Source of the DNA: an uncultured Lutibacter sp.
GTDB taxonomy: Bacteria > Bacteroidota > Bacteroidia > Flavobacteriales > Flavobacteriaceae
Assembly (NCBI RefSeq): GCF_947493565.1
Contig: NZ_CANLRG010000007.1
Location: 124,001 to 188,000, forward strand
Reading direction: 5' to 3'
Length of the DNA stretch: 64,000 nt
A program made the translations under genes and the position numbers. Shown here in pieces: positions 48,203 through 58,080 of the stretch (position 1 is its first letter; every line of letters begins with the position of its first letter). Under the pieces are notes generated by a model, which did no database searches, was not told the origin of the DNA, and was given only the letters and a program-made list of their open reading frames with translations.

Positions 48203-51200
48203 ATGGCATCAAACAAAAAATACTGGAAAAGTGTTGAGGAGCTAAATACAAAAAGCTCTATTGTTGATACGTTAAAACAAAACGAGTTTGTTGAAGAAAT
48301 TCCTACTGATGAATTTTTAGGTGATAAAAAGAATTTGGAAGCCTCATCAACAACACGTAGAGACTTTTTAAAATACGTTGGATTTACAACTGCAGCAGCT
48401 TCTTTAGCTGCTTGTGAAGGTCCAGTAGTAAAATCAATTCCTTATGTAATTAAACCTGATGATATTATTCCAGGAGTTGCTGAATATTATGCAACAACAA
48501 TGGCAGATGGTTTTGATTTTGCAAATGTATTAGTAAAAGTTAGAGAAGGACGTCCAATAAAAATTGAACCTAATAAAGAAGCAAATGGAACTACCAATGC
48601 ACGTGTGCAAGCTTCCGTTTTATCATTATATGATAGCCTTAGATTGAAAGGTCCAAAGGCAAATGGAACTGAAATTTCTTGGGCTGATGCAGATCAACAA
48701 ATTGTTTCAAAATTAAATGAAGTAAAAGAAGCTGGTTTACCAATTGCTGTTTTAACAGGAACTTGTGCAAGTCCTTCAACAAAAAAACTTGTCAATAAAT
48801 TAAACGAAACTTTTGGTAATGTAAATCACGTGGTTTATGATGCTGTTTCAGAATCTGCTGCATTAGATGCCTTTGAAGCAATGTACGGTTCAAGAGCATT
48901 ACCTGATTATAATTTTGAAAAAGCAGAAGTTATAGTTTCAATTGGAGCGGACTTTTTAGGTGATTGGCAAGGTGGAGGTTTTGATGCGAGTTATGCTAAA
49001 AGCAGAGTGCCTAAAAATGGAAAAATGTCTCGCCATATTCAGTTTGAATCAAATATGACCTTAACAGGTGCAAATGCTGATAAACGTTTAATGATTAAAC
49101 CATCTCAGCAAAATTTAGCACTTATCAAATTATACAATGCGGTAGTAAGAGGTATTTCAACAAGAGAAGCTTCTCCTTTAAATGATGCAATTTTGAAAGC
49201 TGCAGCTCAAATTAAGGCAGCAGGTTCTAAAGCAGTTGTGGTAACAGGTATTCAAGATAAAAATGCTCAATTATTAACTTTGGCTATTAATAATGCAATT
49301 AATAGTGAAGTAATTGATGTAGTTGCTATAAAAAACGTTAGAAAAGGTAATGATGCTGAAGTTACTCAACTAATTTCAGATATGAATGCTGGCAAAATAG
49401 GAGCATTAATTATTAACAATGCAAATCCTGTTTATACGTTACCAAATTCTTCTGAATTTATTGAAGGCTTGAAAAAAGTTAAATTATCTGTGGCATTTTC
49501 AATGCAAGATAACGAAACAGCAAAAACTGTTCAATATGCATTAGCTACGCCACATTACTTAGAGTCTTGGGGTGATGTTACTATTAAAAAAGGACATTAT
49601 AGCTTAATGCAACCAACTATTAAACCATTATTTAATACGCGACAATTTCAAGATTCGTTATTAGTTTGGACAGGTAGTACTTCTTCATATTATGAATTCT
49701 TAAAAGAATCTTGGAAAACAGATATATTAGAAGGTAAATCTTGGAATCAAGCATTGCACGATGGTGTTTTTGTTACTGAAACTGTAGAAGAAGTAACAAT
49801 AAATGAAGTTGATATTAATGCAGCAGGAACTGAATTAGGAAAAGTTAAAGGAACTGATTTTGAGCTTTCATTATATACAAAAACCGGTTTAGGAGATGGT
49901 CAAATGGCTAATAACCCTTGGTTACAAGAATTACCAGATCCAATTACAAGAACTTCTTGGGATAATTACTTAACAATGTCTAAAGCAGATGCTGAATCAT
50001 TAGGAGTAATAAATCATAATGTAGCCAATGGAGCATTGAATGGAAGTTTAGTTGAAATTACTGTCAATGGAGTTTCTGAAGTGTTACCAGTTTTAATTCA
50101 ACCTGGTCAAGCAAAAGGTTCTATAGGTCTAGCGCTTGGTTATGGACGTAAAGAAGGACTTAAAGAAGAAATGCAAACGGGTAAAAATGCTTACCAGTTT
50201 TATAAAGGATTTAATACATATCAATCTGATGTTACTCTAAAGTTAGCTGAAGGCGAACACGAATTTGCTTGTGTTCAATTGCACAATACTTTAATGGGTA
50301 GAGGAGATATAATTAAAGAAGCTACTTTAGAAGATTATAATCATATTGATGCTAAAGAATGGAATAAAGTACCAGTAGTTTCGTTAGATCATAATGAAGT
50401 AGAAGCAACAACAGTAGATTTATGGGATTCATTTGATAGATCAATTGGACATCATTTTAATTTATCAATTGATTTAAACGCTTGTACTGGATGTGGAGCT
50501 TGTGTAATAGCTTGTCACGCAGAAAACAATGTACCAGTTGTTGGAAAAGATGAGATTAGAAAATCTAGAGATATGCACTGGTTGCGTATTGATAGATATT
50601 ATTCTCATGAAGAAGATTTTGCTGGTGATAATGAAAAGAAAGAAGCAGGGAAAGGGGTTATTGGATATAAAGATACTATGGCAGAATTAGAAGATCCTTC
50701 TGAAAATCCTTCAGTAGCTTTTCAACCAGTAATGTGTCAACATTGTAACCACGCACCTTGTGAAACAGTTTGTCCTGTAGCAGCGACTTCTCATGGTCGT
50801 CAGGGGCAAAATCAAATGGCTTATAACCGTTGTGTTGGTACTCGTTATTGTGCAAATAACTGTCCTTATAAAGTACGTAGATTCAACTGGTTCAACTATC
50901 CAAATAATAGTGAATTTGATTACAATATGAACGATGATTTAGGTAAAATGGTGTTAAATCCAGATGTTACTGTTCGTTCTCGTGGTGTAATGGAAAAATG
51001 TTCAATGTGTATTCAAATGACTCAAGCTACCATTTTAAAAGCAAAAAAAGAAGGTAGACCAGTAAACACCAATGAGTTTGAAACAGCTTGTTCAAATGCT
51101 TGTAGTACTGGAGCTATGGTATTTGGTGATGTGAACAATGAAGAAGATTCTGTTACAAGTTTAACAAAAGATAAAAGAGCGTATCATTTACTGGAGCATA

Positions 51201-51259
51201 TAGGTACAAAACCGAATGTTGTTTACCACGTGAAAGTTAGAAATACGGAAGAAGCATAA
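48203..51259 (+). CDS. actB: Alternative complex III subunit ActB (molybdopterin-like/iron-sulfur)
   Basis: A 1018-residue periplasmic subunit that fuses a molybdopterin oxidoreductase-like part with an NrfC-like ferredoxin part. A Tat signal (TTRRDFLKYVG) followed by SLAAC lies near residue 50, an unusually long lead. The C-terminal part holds the iron-sulfur Cys sets CTGCGACVIAC, CQHCNHAPCETVCP, CVGTRYCANNCP and CSMC. Homologues with known structure have three [4Fe-4S] clusters and one [3Fe-4S] and lack the molybdenum cofactor. It accepts electrons from quinol oxidised at ActC and passes them to ActA. Confidence 0.95.
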   Translation: MASNKKYWKSVEELNTKSSIVDTLKQNEFVEEIPTDEFLGDKKNLEASSTTRRDFLKYVGFTTAAASLAACEGPVVKSIPYVIKPDDIIPGVAEYYATTMADGFDFANVLVKVREGRPIKIEPNKEANGTTNARVQASVLSLYDSLRLKGPKANGTEISWADADQQIVSKLNEVKEAGLPIAVLTGTCASPSTKKLVNKLNETFGNVNHVVYDAVSESAALDAFEAMYGSRALPDYNFEKAEVIVSIGADFLGDWQGGGFDASYAKSRVPKNGKMSRHIQFESNMTLTGANADKRLMIKPSQQNLALIKLYNAVVRGISTREASPLNDAILKAAAQIKAAGSKAVVVTGIQDKNAQLLTLAINNAINSEVIDVVAIKNVRKGNDAEVTQLISDMNAGKIGALIINNANPVYTLPNSSEFIEGLKKVKLSVAFSMQDNETAKTVQYALATPHYLESWGDVTIKKGHYSLMQPTIKPLFNTRQFQDSLLVWTGSTSSYYEFLKESWKTDILEGKSWNQALHDGVFVTETVEEVTINEVDINAAGTELGKVKGTDFELSLYTKTGLGDGQMANNPWLQELPDPITRTSWDNYLTMSKADAESLGVINHNVANGALNGSLVEITVNGVSEVLPVLIQPGQAKGSIGLALGYGRKEGLKEEMQTGKNAYQFYKGFNTYQSDVTLKLAEGEHEFACVQLHNTLMGRGDIIKEATLEDYNHIDAKEWNKVPVVSLDHNEVEATTVDLWDSFDRSIGHHFNLSIDLNACTGCGACVIACHAENNVPVVGKDEIRKSRDMHWLRIDRYYSHEEDFAGDNEKKEAGKGVIGYKDTMAELEDPSENPSVAFQPVMCQHCNHAPCETVCPVAATSHGRQGQNQMAYNRCVGTRYCANNCPYKVRRFNWFNYPNNSEFDYNMNDDLGKMVLNPDVTVRSRGVMEKCSMCIQMTQATILKAKKEGRPVNTNEFETACSNACSTGAMVFGDVNNEEDSVTSLTKDKRAYHLLEHIGTKPNVVYHVKVRNTEEA

Positions 51260-51292
51260 AAATAATAATAATAGATAATAATTAAATAGATT

Positions 51293-52684
51293 ATGTCGTC
51301 TCATTACGAAGCACCTATTAGAAAACCTTTAATTGTAGGAGATAAAAGCTACCATGATATTACTGTTGAAGTAGCAGCTCCAGTTGAAGGAAAAGCAAAT
51401 AAATTATGGTGGACAGTTTTTACAATTGCACTTTTAGCCTTTCTTTGGGGATTGGGTTCAATTATTTACACCATTGGAACAGGAATTGGAGTTTGGGGAT
51501 TAAATAAAACCGTAGGTTGGGCTTGGGATATTACCAACTTTGTATGGTGGGTAGGTATTGGTCACGCAGGAACCTTAATTTCGGCGGTACTTTTACTTTT
51601 CCGTCAGAAATGGAGAATGGGTATTAACCGTTCAGCTGAAGCTATGACAATTTTCTCAGTAGTTCAAGCAGGTTTATTCCCAGTAATTCATATGGGACGT
51701 GTATGGAACGCTCATTTTGTGTTACCAATTCCAAATCAATTTGGGACACTTTGGACCAACTTCAACTCTCCATTATTATGGGACGTATTTGCTATTTCAA
51801 CATATTTATCGGTGTCATTAGTTTTCTGGTGGACTGGTTTGTTACCTGATTTTGCAATGTTAAGAGATAGAGCAATTAAACCTTTTCAAAAGAAAATTTA
51901 TAGTTTATTAAGTTTTGGTTGGACTGGTAGAGCAAAAGACTGGCAGCGTTTTGAAGAAGTTTCTTTAGTACTTGCTGGTTTAGCAACACCTTTAGTATTA
52001 TCAGTACATACCATCGTATCATTTGACTTTGCTACATCGGTTATTCCTGGATGGCATACCACAATTTTCCCTCCTTATTTTGTTGCTGGAGCTGTATTTT
52101 CTGGATTTGCAATGGTGAATACGTTACTTATTATAATGAGAAAAGTTTCAAATTTAGAAGCGTATATTACCAAACAGCATATAGAATTAATGAACATAGT
52201 AATTATGATTACTGGTTCAATTGTTGGATGTGCGTATATTACAGAATTATTTATTGCTTGGTATTCTGGTGTAGAATATGAACAATATGCTTTCTTAAAC
52301 AGAGCAACTGGTCCTTATTGGTGGGCTTATTTATTGATGATGAGTTGTAATGTATTTTCACCACAATTTATGTGGTCAAAAAAATTAAGAACAAGTATCA
52401 CATTCTCATTTATAATTTCAATAGTTGTAAATATTGGAATGTGGTTTGAAAGATTTGTGATTATTGTAACTTCATTACATAGAGACTATTTACCATCTTC
52501 ATGGACTATGTTCTCACCAACATTTGTTGATATAGGAATTTACGTTGGAACTATAGGATTTTTCTTTGTATTATTCTTATTATATGCAAGAACATTCCCA
52601 GTTATAGCTCAAGCAGAAGTTAAATCTATTTTAAAGTCATCAGGAGAAAAATTTAAAAAATTAAGAGACGGAAATCATGAGTAA
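51293..52684 (+). CDS. actC: Alternative complex III quinol-binding subunit ActC (NrfD-like)
   Basis: A 463-residue membrane protein with about ten helices, homologous to NrfD/PsrC. It contains the quinol-site region and the His/Glu-rich helix turns typical of the family (VWWVGIGHAGTLISA, VLSVHTIVSFDFA). It should oxidise menaquinol and may contribute to proton movement. The last bases overlap actD by eight bases. Confidence 0.95.
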   Translation: MSSHYEAPIRKPLIVGDKSYHDITVEVAAPVEGKANKLWWTVFTIALLAFLWGLGSIIYTIGTGIGVWGLNKTVGWAWDITNFVWWVGIGHAGTLISAVLLLFRQKWRMGINRSAEAMTIFSVVQAGLFPVIHMGRVWNAHFVLPIPNQFGTLWTNFNSPLLWDVFAISTYLSVSLVFWWTGLLPDFAMLRDRAIKPFQKKIYSLLSFGWTGRAKDWQRFEEVSLVLAGLATPLVLSVHTIVSFDFATSVIPGWHTTIFPPYFVAGAVFSGFAMVNTLLIIMRKVSNLEAYITKQHIELMNIVIMITGSIVGCAYITELFIAWYSGVEYEQYAFLNRATGPYWWAYLLMMSCNVFSPQFMWSKKLRTSITFSFIISIVVNIGMWFERFVIIVTSLHRDYLPSSWTMFSPTFVDIGIYVGTIGFFFVLFLLYARTFPVIAQAEVKSILKSSGEKFKKLRDGNHE

Positions 52685-53198
52685 TAAAGTAGTACAAGCA
52701 ATGTATAATGATGATGACATCCTTATGGATGCTGTAAAAGAAGTACGTGCAGCAAATCATCATATTGAAGAAGTTTATACACCATTTCCAGTTCATGGTC
52801 TAGATAAAGCTATGGGATTAAAGGGAACACGAATTGCAATTACCGCTTTTATGTATGGGTGCGTAGGATTTTCATTTGCAGTTTGGATGATGAATTATAT
52901 GATGATTGAACAGTGGCCTCAAGATATTGGTGGAAAACCAAGTTTTACATTTTTCCAAAATATGCCAGCATTTGTTCCAATTATGTTTGAAATGAGTGTG
53001 TTTTTTGCAGCACATTTAATGGTAATTACTTTTTATATGAGAAGTAAATTATGGCCATTTAAACAAGCAGAAAATCCAGATCCTAGAACAACAGATGATA
53101 TGTTTGTAATGGAAGTGGCAGTTGAAGGTGACGAAGCTGAATTAATTTCGTTTTTAGAAAAAACAGGAACTGTTGAAATTAAAGTAACTGAAAAGTAA
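52677..53198 (+). CDS. actD: Alternative complex III subunit ActD (DUF3341)
   Basis: A 173-residue membrane protein of DUF3341. It opens with a small cytoplasmic domain (HIEEVYTPFPVHGLDKAMGL) and has two helices (about 58-78 and 100-122). It has no cofactor motif and stabilises the membrane part of the complex. It overlaps actC by eight bases and is followed by actE after eight bases. Confidence 0.95.
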   Translation: MSNKVVQAMYNDDDILMDAVKEVRAANHHIEEVYTPFPVHGLDKAMGLKGTRIAITAFMYGCVGFSFAVWMMNYMMIEQWPQDIGGKPSFTFFQNMPAFVPIMFEMSVFFAAHLMVITFYMRSKLWPFKQAENPDPRTTDDMFVMEVAVEGDEAELISFLEKTGTVEIKVTEK

Positions 53199-53206
53199 TA
53201 ATTAAA

Positions 53207-53761
53207 ATGAAAAACATTTTAAAAATAGCAATAGCATTGGTTTTTATTTTTACTTTATCATCTTGTTGGGGCGATAAAACAAAACCAAATTACCAATATA
53301 TGCCAGATATGTATAAGTCAGTTGGTTATGAAACTTATACAACAAATCCAAATTTTTCAAATGGTATGACAACTCAACTACCTGTAGAAGGAACTATTTC
53401 AAGAGGAAATGTACCTTATGAGTATGAAAATACCAATGAAGGTTATGAAGCAGCAAAATTAGAGCTTAAAAATCCATTAGAAGTTAATGAAGTTAACCTA
53501 GCTAATGGAAAAAAAATGTATGATATATATTGTATTTCTTGTCATGGAAAAACTGGAGCAGGTGATGGTGTATTAGTACAGCGTGATAAGTTTTTAGGAA
53601 TTCCTAATTATAAAGATAGAGAAATTACAGAAGGAAGTATTTATCATGTAATTATGCATGGTAGAAACCTAATGGGGTCTCATGCATCACAGTTAACAGC
53701 GAAAGAGCGTTGGCAAGTAACCTTGTATGTTCAACAATTGAGAACTGAATTATTAAAATAA
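53207..53761 (+). CDS. actE: Alternative complex III cytochrome c subunit ActE (lipoprotein)
   Basis: A 184-residue monoheme cytochrome c. The signal ends in the lipobox SSC, so it is lipid-anchored. The heme motif is CISCH. A Met in the C-terminal part (MHGRNLMGSHAS) probably completes the heme ligation. It is retained although ActA here also has two monoheme domains, so the complex has eight CxxCH sites in total. Confidence 0.94.
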   Translation: MKNILKIAIALVFIFTLSSCWGDKTKPNYQYMPDMYKSVGYETYTTNPNFSNGMTTQLPVEGTISRGNVPYEYENTNEGYEAAKLELKNPLEVNEVNLANGKKMYDIYCISCHGKTGAGDGVLVQRDKFLGIPNYKDREITEGSIYHVIMHGRNLMGSHASQLTAKERWQVTLYVQQLRTELLK

Positions 53762-53789
53762 CACTTTTACTAAGATAGAAATTAAAGAT

Positions 53790-55115
53790 ATGTATACCTT
53801 TTCAAGTAAATTAAAAACATTTTCATTTGCATTAATGATTGTAGGTCTTTTAGGTGTTGCTTACGGTTTTTTCTCTACACCAAGCTCAGTAGAAGATGTT
53901 AAAGTAATGTTACAAGAAACCCATGATGCACATGGTGAAGTAGCGGTAACTCATGAAAATAATGCTCATGCAAGCGAAAATGCTGTCCACGAAACAACAC
54001 ATTCTGATGATGCACATGCGGAACATGTATTTCATTTATTAAAAAATAAGCCTTGGTCAGCATTATATGTAGCACTGTTTTTCTTTTTTATGATTTCATT
54101 AGCAACGTTGGCATTTTACGCTATTCAACATGCTTCTCAAGCAGGATGGCCTGTTGTTTTGTTTAGAGTTATGGAAGCAATTACAGCTTATTTGCCAATA
54201 GGAGCTATTTTACTTTTTGTATTTTTTGTGCTTTCATCATTACATATGAACCATTTGTTTACTTGGATGGATCCTGAAGTTGTAGCACATGATGAACTTA
54301 TTCAAAATAAATCAGGGTATTTAAATGTGCCATTTTTCTTAATACGAGCAGCAATTTATATGGCTGGTTGGATATGGTATCGTCAGTATTCAAGAAAATT
54401 GACATTGGCTCAAGACAACGCTTCAGATTTAAGTAATTATACGAAATTATTTAAAAGTTCAGCAGCATTTTTAGTATTCTTTTTAGTAACAGAATCTATG
54501 ATGTCTTGGGACTGGATTATGTCATTAGACCCACATTGGTTTAGTACCTTATTTGGATGGTACGTTTTTGCAAGTATGATAGTTTCAGCAATTACAACGA
54601 TTGCTTTGATTTCTATATATTTAAAAGGAAAAGGCTATTTAGAGTTTGTGAATGATAGTCACTTACATGATTTAGCAAAGTTTATGTTCGGATTTAGTAT
54701 TTTTTGGACCTATTTATGGTTTTCACAATTTATGCTAATTTGGTATGCCAACATTCCAGAAGAAGTTACTTATTTTGTATCGAGATTTAATGAATATAAA
54801 ATACCTTTCTTAGGAATGTTAGTTTTAAACTTTGTGTTCCCTTTATTAGTTTTAATGAACAGTGATTATAAACGAGTTAATTGGTTTATAGTTTGTACAG
54901 GGATTGTTATTTTAATAGGTCATTATGTTGATATTTATGTGATGATTATGCCTGCAACAGTTGGAGATCAATGGAGTTTTGGAGTTTCAGAATTAAGCTC
55001 AATATTATTAATATTAGGAATATTTATTTATGTTGTATTTACAGCATTATCAAAAGTTCCTTTATTAGCAAAAGGAAATCCTTTTATTAAAGAAAGCGAA
55101 GACTTTCATTATTAA
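53790..55115 (+). CDS. actF: Alternative complex III membrane subunit ActF
   Basis: A 441-residue integral membrane protein related to ActC, with about ten helices and a His-rich loop (HDAHGEVAVTHENNAH) between the first two. It closes the actABCDEF set. A terminator follows 25 bases after the stop, so the act operon ends here. Confidence 0.94.
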   Translation: MYTFSSKLKTFSFALMIVGLLGVAYGFFSTPSSVEDVKVMLQETHDAHGEVAVTHENNAHASENAVHETTHSDDAHAEHVFHLLKNKPWSALYVALFFFFMISLATLAFYAIQHASQAGWPVVLFRVMEAITAYLPIGAILLFVFFVLSSLHMNHLFTWMDPEVVAHDELIQNKSGYLNVPFFLIRAAIYMAGWIWYRQYSRKLTLAQDNASDLSNYTKLFKSSAAFLVFFLVTESMMSWDWIMSLDPHWFSTLFGWYVFASMIVSAITTIALISIYLKGKGYLEFVNDSHLHDLAKFMFGFSIFWTYLWFSQFMLIWYANIPEEVTYFVSRFNEYKIPFLGMLVLNFVFPLLVLMNSDYKRVNWFIVCTGIVILIGHYVDIYVMIMPATVGDQWSFGVSELSSILLILGIFIYVVFTALSKVPLLAKGNPFIKESEDFHY

Positions 55116-55140
55116 AAATTAAATAATTATATTGAAAAGA

Positions 55141-55172
55141 ATCCTGAATTCGTAGTTATTCAGGATTTTTTT
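55141..55172 (+). terminator. Terminator of the act operon
   Basis: Stem ATCCTGAAT (55141-55149) with ATTCAGGAT (55158-55166), then T runs. Confidence 0.9.
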
Positions 55173-55180
55173 TATATTTG
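55173..55180 (+). promoter_or_regulatory. -7 element of coxB-coxA
   Basis: Perfect TATATTTG that begins directly after the act terminator and lies 28 bases before the coxB ATG. Confidence 0.65.
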
Positions 55181-55207
55181 CGACCACTATAACACTAACT
55201 AAAAAAT

Positions 55208-56215
55208 ATGACAGCATTACTTTATGTATTACTTGCCATTGTTGTTGCCGTAGCAATATGGCAAATAGCAAGTATTCTAAATTTAAAAAGTGCAATAGCC
55301 ACTGAGAAGGACAATAACACTCAAGGAATTCTATTTGCAGCATTTGGTATTTTCTTTTATGGGTTAATGATATTTTCTTTTGTAAAATATTCATCAATCC
55401 TTTTACCTGACTCTGCTTCACTTGAGGGAGAAAAGTATGATACTTTGTATTTTATAACCATGTTATTAATACTAGTTGTACAAGCAATCACTCAATTTTT
55501 ACTATTCTTTTTTGCTTTTAAATACAGAGGTATTAAAGGTAGAAAAGCACTTTTTTATGCAGATAGTCATAAATTAGAAACTATATGGACAGTAGTACCA
55601 GCTGTTGTACTTGCAGGATTAGTTTTATATGGTTTAACAGTATGGAATGATGTAATGGACTCTTCAGATGCTGAAAACCCATTAATTATTGAAGTGTATG
55701 CTAAACAATTTCAATGGGAAGCCCGATATGCTGGTGCCGATAATGAACTTGGTTTAGCAAATGTTAGAAACATTAAAGGAATCAATACAATGGGGGTAGA
55801 TATGACTGATAAAAATGCTTTGGATGATATTCCTGTGCGTGAATTACGTTTGCCTAAAGGAAGAAAAGTAATATTTAAATTCCGTTCGCAAGATGTTTTA
55901 CATTCAGCTTATATGCCTCACTTTAGAGCTCAAATGAATTGTGTTCCTGGTATGGTAACTGAATTCGCTTTTACACCTTCATTAACAACTGAAGAAATGA
56001 GAGCAAATGAAAAAACTATTACTAAAGTTGAAGGCATTAATAAAATTAGAGCTGAAAAAGGAGAGGACGCTTATGAATTTGACTATTTACTACTTTGTAA
56101 TAAAATTTGTGGCGCTTCACATTATAACATGCAAATGAAAATAATAGTTGAGGAAGAAGAAGACTTCAACTCATGGTTGAAAGATCAAAAAACAATGGCA
56201 CAAGTTGTACAATAA
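55208..56215 (+). CDS. coxB: Cytochrome c oxidase subunit II
   Basis: A 335-residue subunit with the CuA centre that receives electrons from cytochrome c. The N-terminal half has four hydrophobic helices, two more than the two of the standard subunit. CuA ligands are the His of DVLHSAYMPHF and the motif CNKICGASHYNM (Cys, Cys, His, Met). The usual Glu of CSEIC is Lys here, common in Bacteroidota. It is directly followed by coxA. Confidence 0.94.
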   Translation: MTALLYVLLAIVVAVAIWQIASILNLKSAIATEKDNNTQGILFAAFGIFFYGLMIFSFVKYSSILLPDSASLEGEKYDTLYFITMLLILVVQAITQFLLFFFAFKYRGIKGRKALFYADSHKLETIWTVVPAVVLAGLVLYGLTVWNDVMDSSDAENPLIIEVYAKQFQWEARYAGADNELGLANVRNIKGINTMGVDMTDKNALDDIPVRELRLPKGRKVIFKFRSQDVLHSAYMPHFRAQMNCVPGMVTEFAFTPSLTTEEMRANEKTITKVEGINKIRAEKGEDAYEFDYLLLCNKICGASHYNMQMKIIVEEEEDFNSWLKDQKTMAQVVQ

Positions 56216-56251
56216 AAATTAACTACTACACTACTAATAAAAAAATAGATT

Positions 56252-58003
56252 ATGTCAGATCATCATCATAAAGAAACATTTATTACAAAATACGTTTTTA
56301 GTACTGACCATAAAATGATTTCAAAACAGTATTTAGTTACTGGTATTTTTATGGGAGTTATAGGGGTATTTATGTCAATGTTATTTCGATTACAAATTGC
56401 TTGGCCAGATAAATCATTTAGTATTATTGAAGCATTTTTAGGTCATCATCAAGATGGTGGAGTTATGTCTCCAGATATCTACTTAGCATTGGTTACTATA
56501 CACGGTACTATCATGGTATTTTTTGTGTTAACCGCTGGTTTAAGTGGTACTTTTAGTAATTTATTAATTCCTTTACAAATTGGAGCAAGAGATATGGCAT
56601 CAGGTTTTTTAAACATGGTTTCTTATTGGTTATTCTTTTTGTCAAGTGTAATTATGGTTTGTTCATTATTTATTGAAGCAGGGCCTGCATCAGCAGGTTG
56701 GACCATTTATCCTCCATTAAGTGCTTTGCCACAAGCTATTCCAGGTTCTGGTTTAGGAATGACACTTTGGTTAATATCAATGGCTATTTTTATAGCTTCT
56801 TCATTATTAGGTTCGTTAAACTATATAGTAACGGTACTTAATTTAAGAACTGTAGGAATGAAAATGACTCGTTTACCATTAACTATTTGGGCATTTTTTA
56901 TTACTGCTATCATTGGAGTGGTATCATTCCCAGTATTATTATCAGCAGCACTTTTATTAATTTTTGATAGAAGTTTTGGAACGTCATTTTATTTATCCGA
57001 TATTTTTATTCAAGGAGAAGTGCTACATTATCAAGGAGGTTCTCCAGTTTTATTTGAACACTTATTTTGGTTTTTAGGCCATCCAGAAGTTTATATTGTT
57101 ATATTACCAGCAATGGGTATAGTATCTGAAATTATCGCGTGTAATTCTAGAAAGCCAATATTTGGTTATAGAGCAATGATAGGTTCTATTATTGCAATTG
57201 CCTTTTTATCTACAATTGTATGGGGGCACCATATGTTTGTTTCTGGAATGAACCCATTTTTAGGTTCTGTTTTTACATTTACAACATTATTAATTGCAAT
57301 TCCTTCGGCAGTAAAAGCATTCAACTGGATTACAACAATGTGGAAAGGAAACATTCAAATGAATACAGCGATGTTGTTTTCAATCGGATTTGTTTCAACA
57401 TTTATATCAGGTGGTTTAACAGGGTTAGTTTTAGGAGATAGTGCCTTAGATATTAATGTACATGATACGTATTTTGTAGTTGCACATTTCCACTTGGTAA
57501 TGGGTGTTTCTGCAATTTATGGTATGTTTGCAGGCGTATATCATTGGTTCCCTAAAATGTATGGCAGAATGATGAATAAAACATTAGGATATTGGCATTT
57601 TTGGATAACTGTTGTAGCAGCTTACGGAGTTTTCTTCCCAATGCATTTTGTTGGTTTAGCTGGTTTACCACGTAGATATTATTCAAATACAGCGTTTCCT
57701 TTATTTGATGACGTAGCTGATGTTAATATTGTAATTACATTGTTCGCTATTTTAGGTGGTGCTGCTCAATTAATTTTCTTAGCTAACTTTTTTATTAGTA
57801 TATATAAAGGAAAAAAAGCAACTCAAAACCCTTGGAAATCAAATACTCTTGAATGGACTACCCCTATAGAACATGTACATGGAAACTGGCCTGGAGAAAT
57901 ACCAGCTGTTCACCGTTGGGCTTATGACTATAGTAAACCAGGACATGAAGACGATTTTGTTTCTCAAATCACACCTTTAAATGAAGGAGAAGAAGAATCA
58001 TAA
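56252..58003 (+). CDS. coxA: Cytochrome c oxidase subunit I
   Basis: A 583-residue heme-copper oxygen reductase core with twelve helices. The CuB/heme site has HPEVY (with the cross-linked Tyr), WGHHMFVSGMNP and the heme ligands in VAHFHLVMG. It reduces oxygen to water and pumps protons. No subunit III, IV or heme-synthesis genes follow, so these must lie elsewhere. A terminator ends the unit. Confidence 0.96.
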   Translation: MSDHHHKETFITKYVFSTDHKMISKQYLVTGIFMGVIGVFMSMLFRLQIAWPDKSFSIIEAFLGHHQDGGVMSPDIYLALVTIHGTIMVFFVLTAGLSGTFSNLLIPLQIGARDMASGFLNMVSYWLFFLSSVIMVCSLFIEAGPASAGWTIYPPLSALPQAIPGSGLGMTLWLISMAIFIASSLLGSLNYIVTVLNLRTVGMKMTRLPLTIWAFFITAIIGVVSFPVLLSAALLLIFDRSFGTSFYLSDIFIQGEVLHYQGGSPVLFEHLFWFLGHPEVYIVILPAMGIVSEIIACNSRKPIFGYRAMIGSIIAIAFLSTIVWGHHMFVSGMNPFLGSVFTFTTLLIAIPSAVKAFNWITTMWKGNIQMNTAMLFSIGFVSTFISGGLTGLVLGDSALDINVHDTYFVVAHFHLVMGVSAIYGMFAGVYHWFPKMYGRMMNKTLGYWHFWITVVAAYGVFFPMHFVGLAGLPRRYYSNTAFPLFDDVADVNIVITLFAILGGAAQLIFLANFFISIYKGKKATQNPWKSNTLEWTTPIEHVHGNWPGEIPAVHRWAYDYSKPGHEDDFVSQITPLNEGEEES

Positions 58004-58029
58004 TTATTAAAAATATATTTTTAATTTAA

Positions 58030-58059
58030 AACCTTTCTATTTTTTAGAAAGGTTTTTTT
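58030..58059 (+). terminator. Terminator of coxBA
   Basis: Stem AACCTTTCTA (58030-58039) with TAGAAAGGTT (58045-58054) and a T run. Confidence 0.9.
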
Positions 58060-58067
58060 ATTTCTTC

Positions 58068-58075
58068 TATCTTTG
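58068..58075 (+). promoter_or_regulatory. -7 element of ruvB
   Basis: Perfect TATCTTTG only five bases before the ruvB ATG, so the transcript should be leaderless or nearly so. Confidence 0.6.
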
Positions 58076-58080
58076 TTTTT

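Noticed and set aside
55119-55421. Minus-strand open frame of 100 codons over the start of coxB
   Set aside because: It covers the act terminator and the coxB signal region on the other strand and has no family features.
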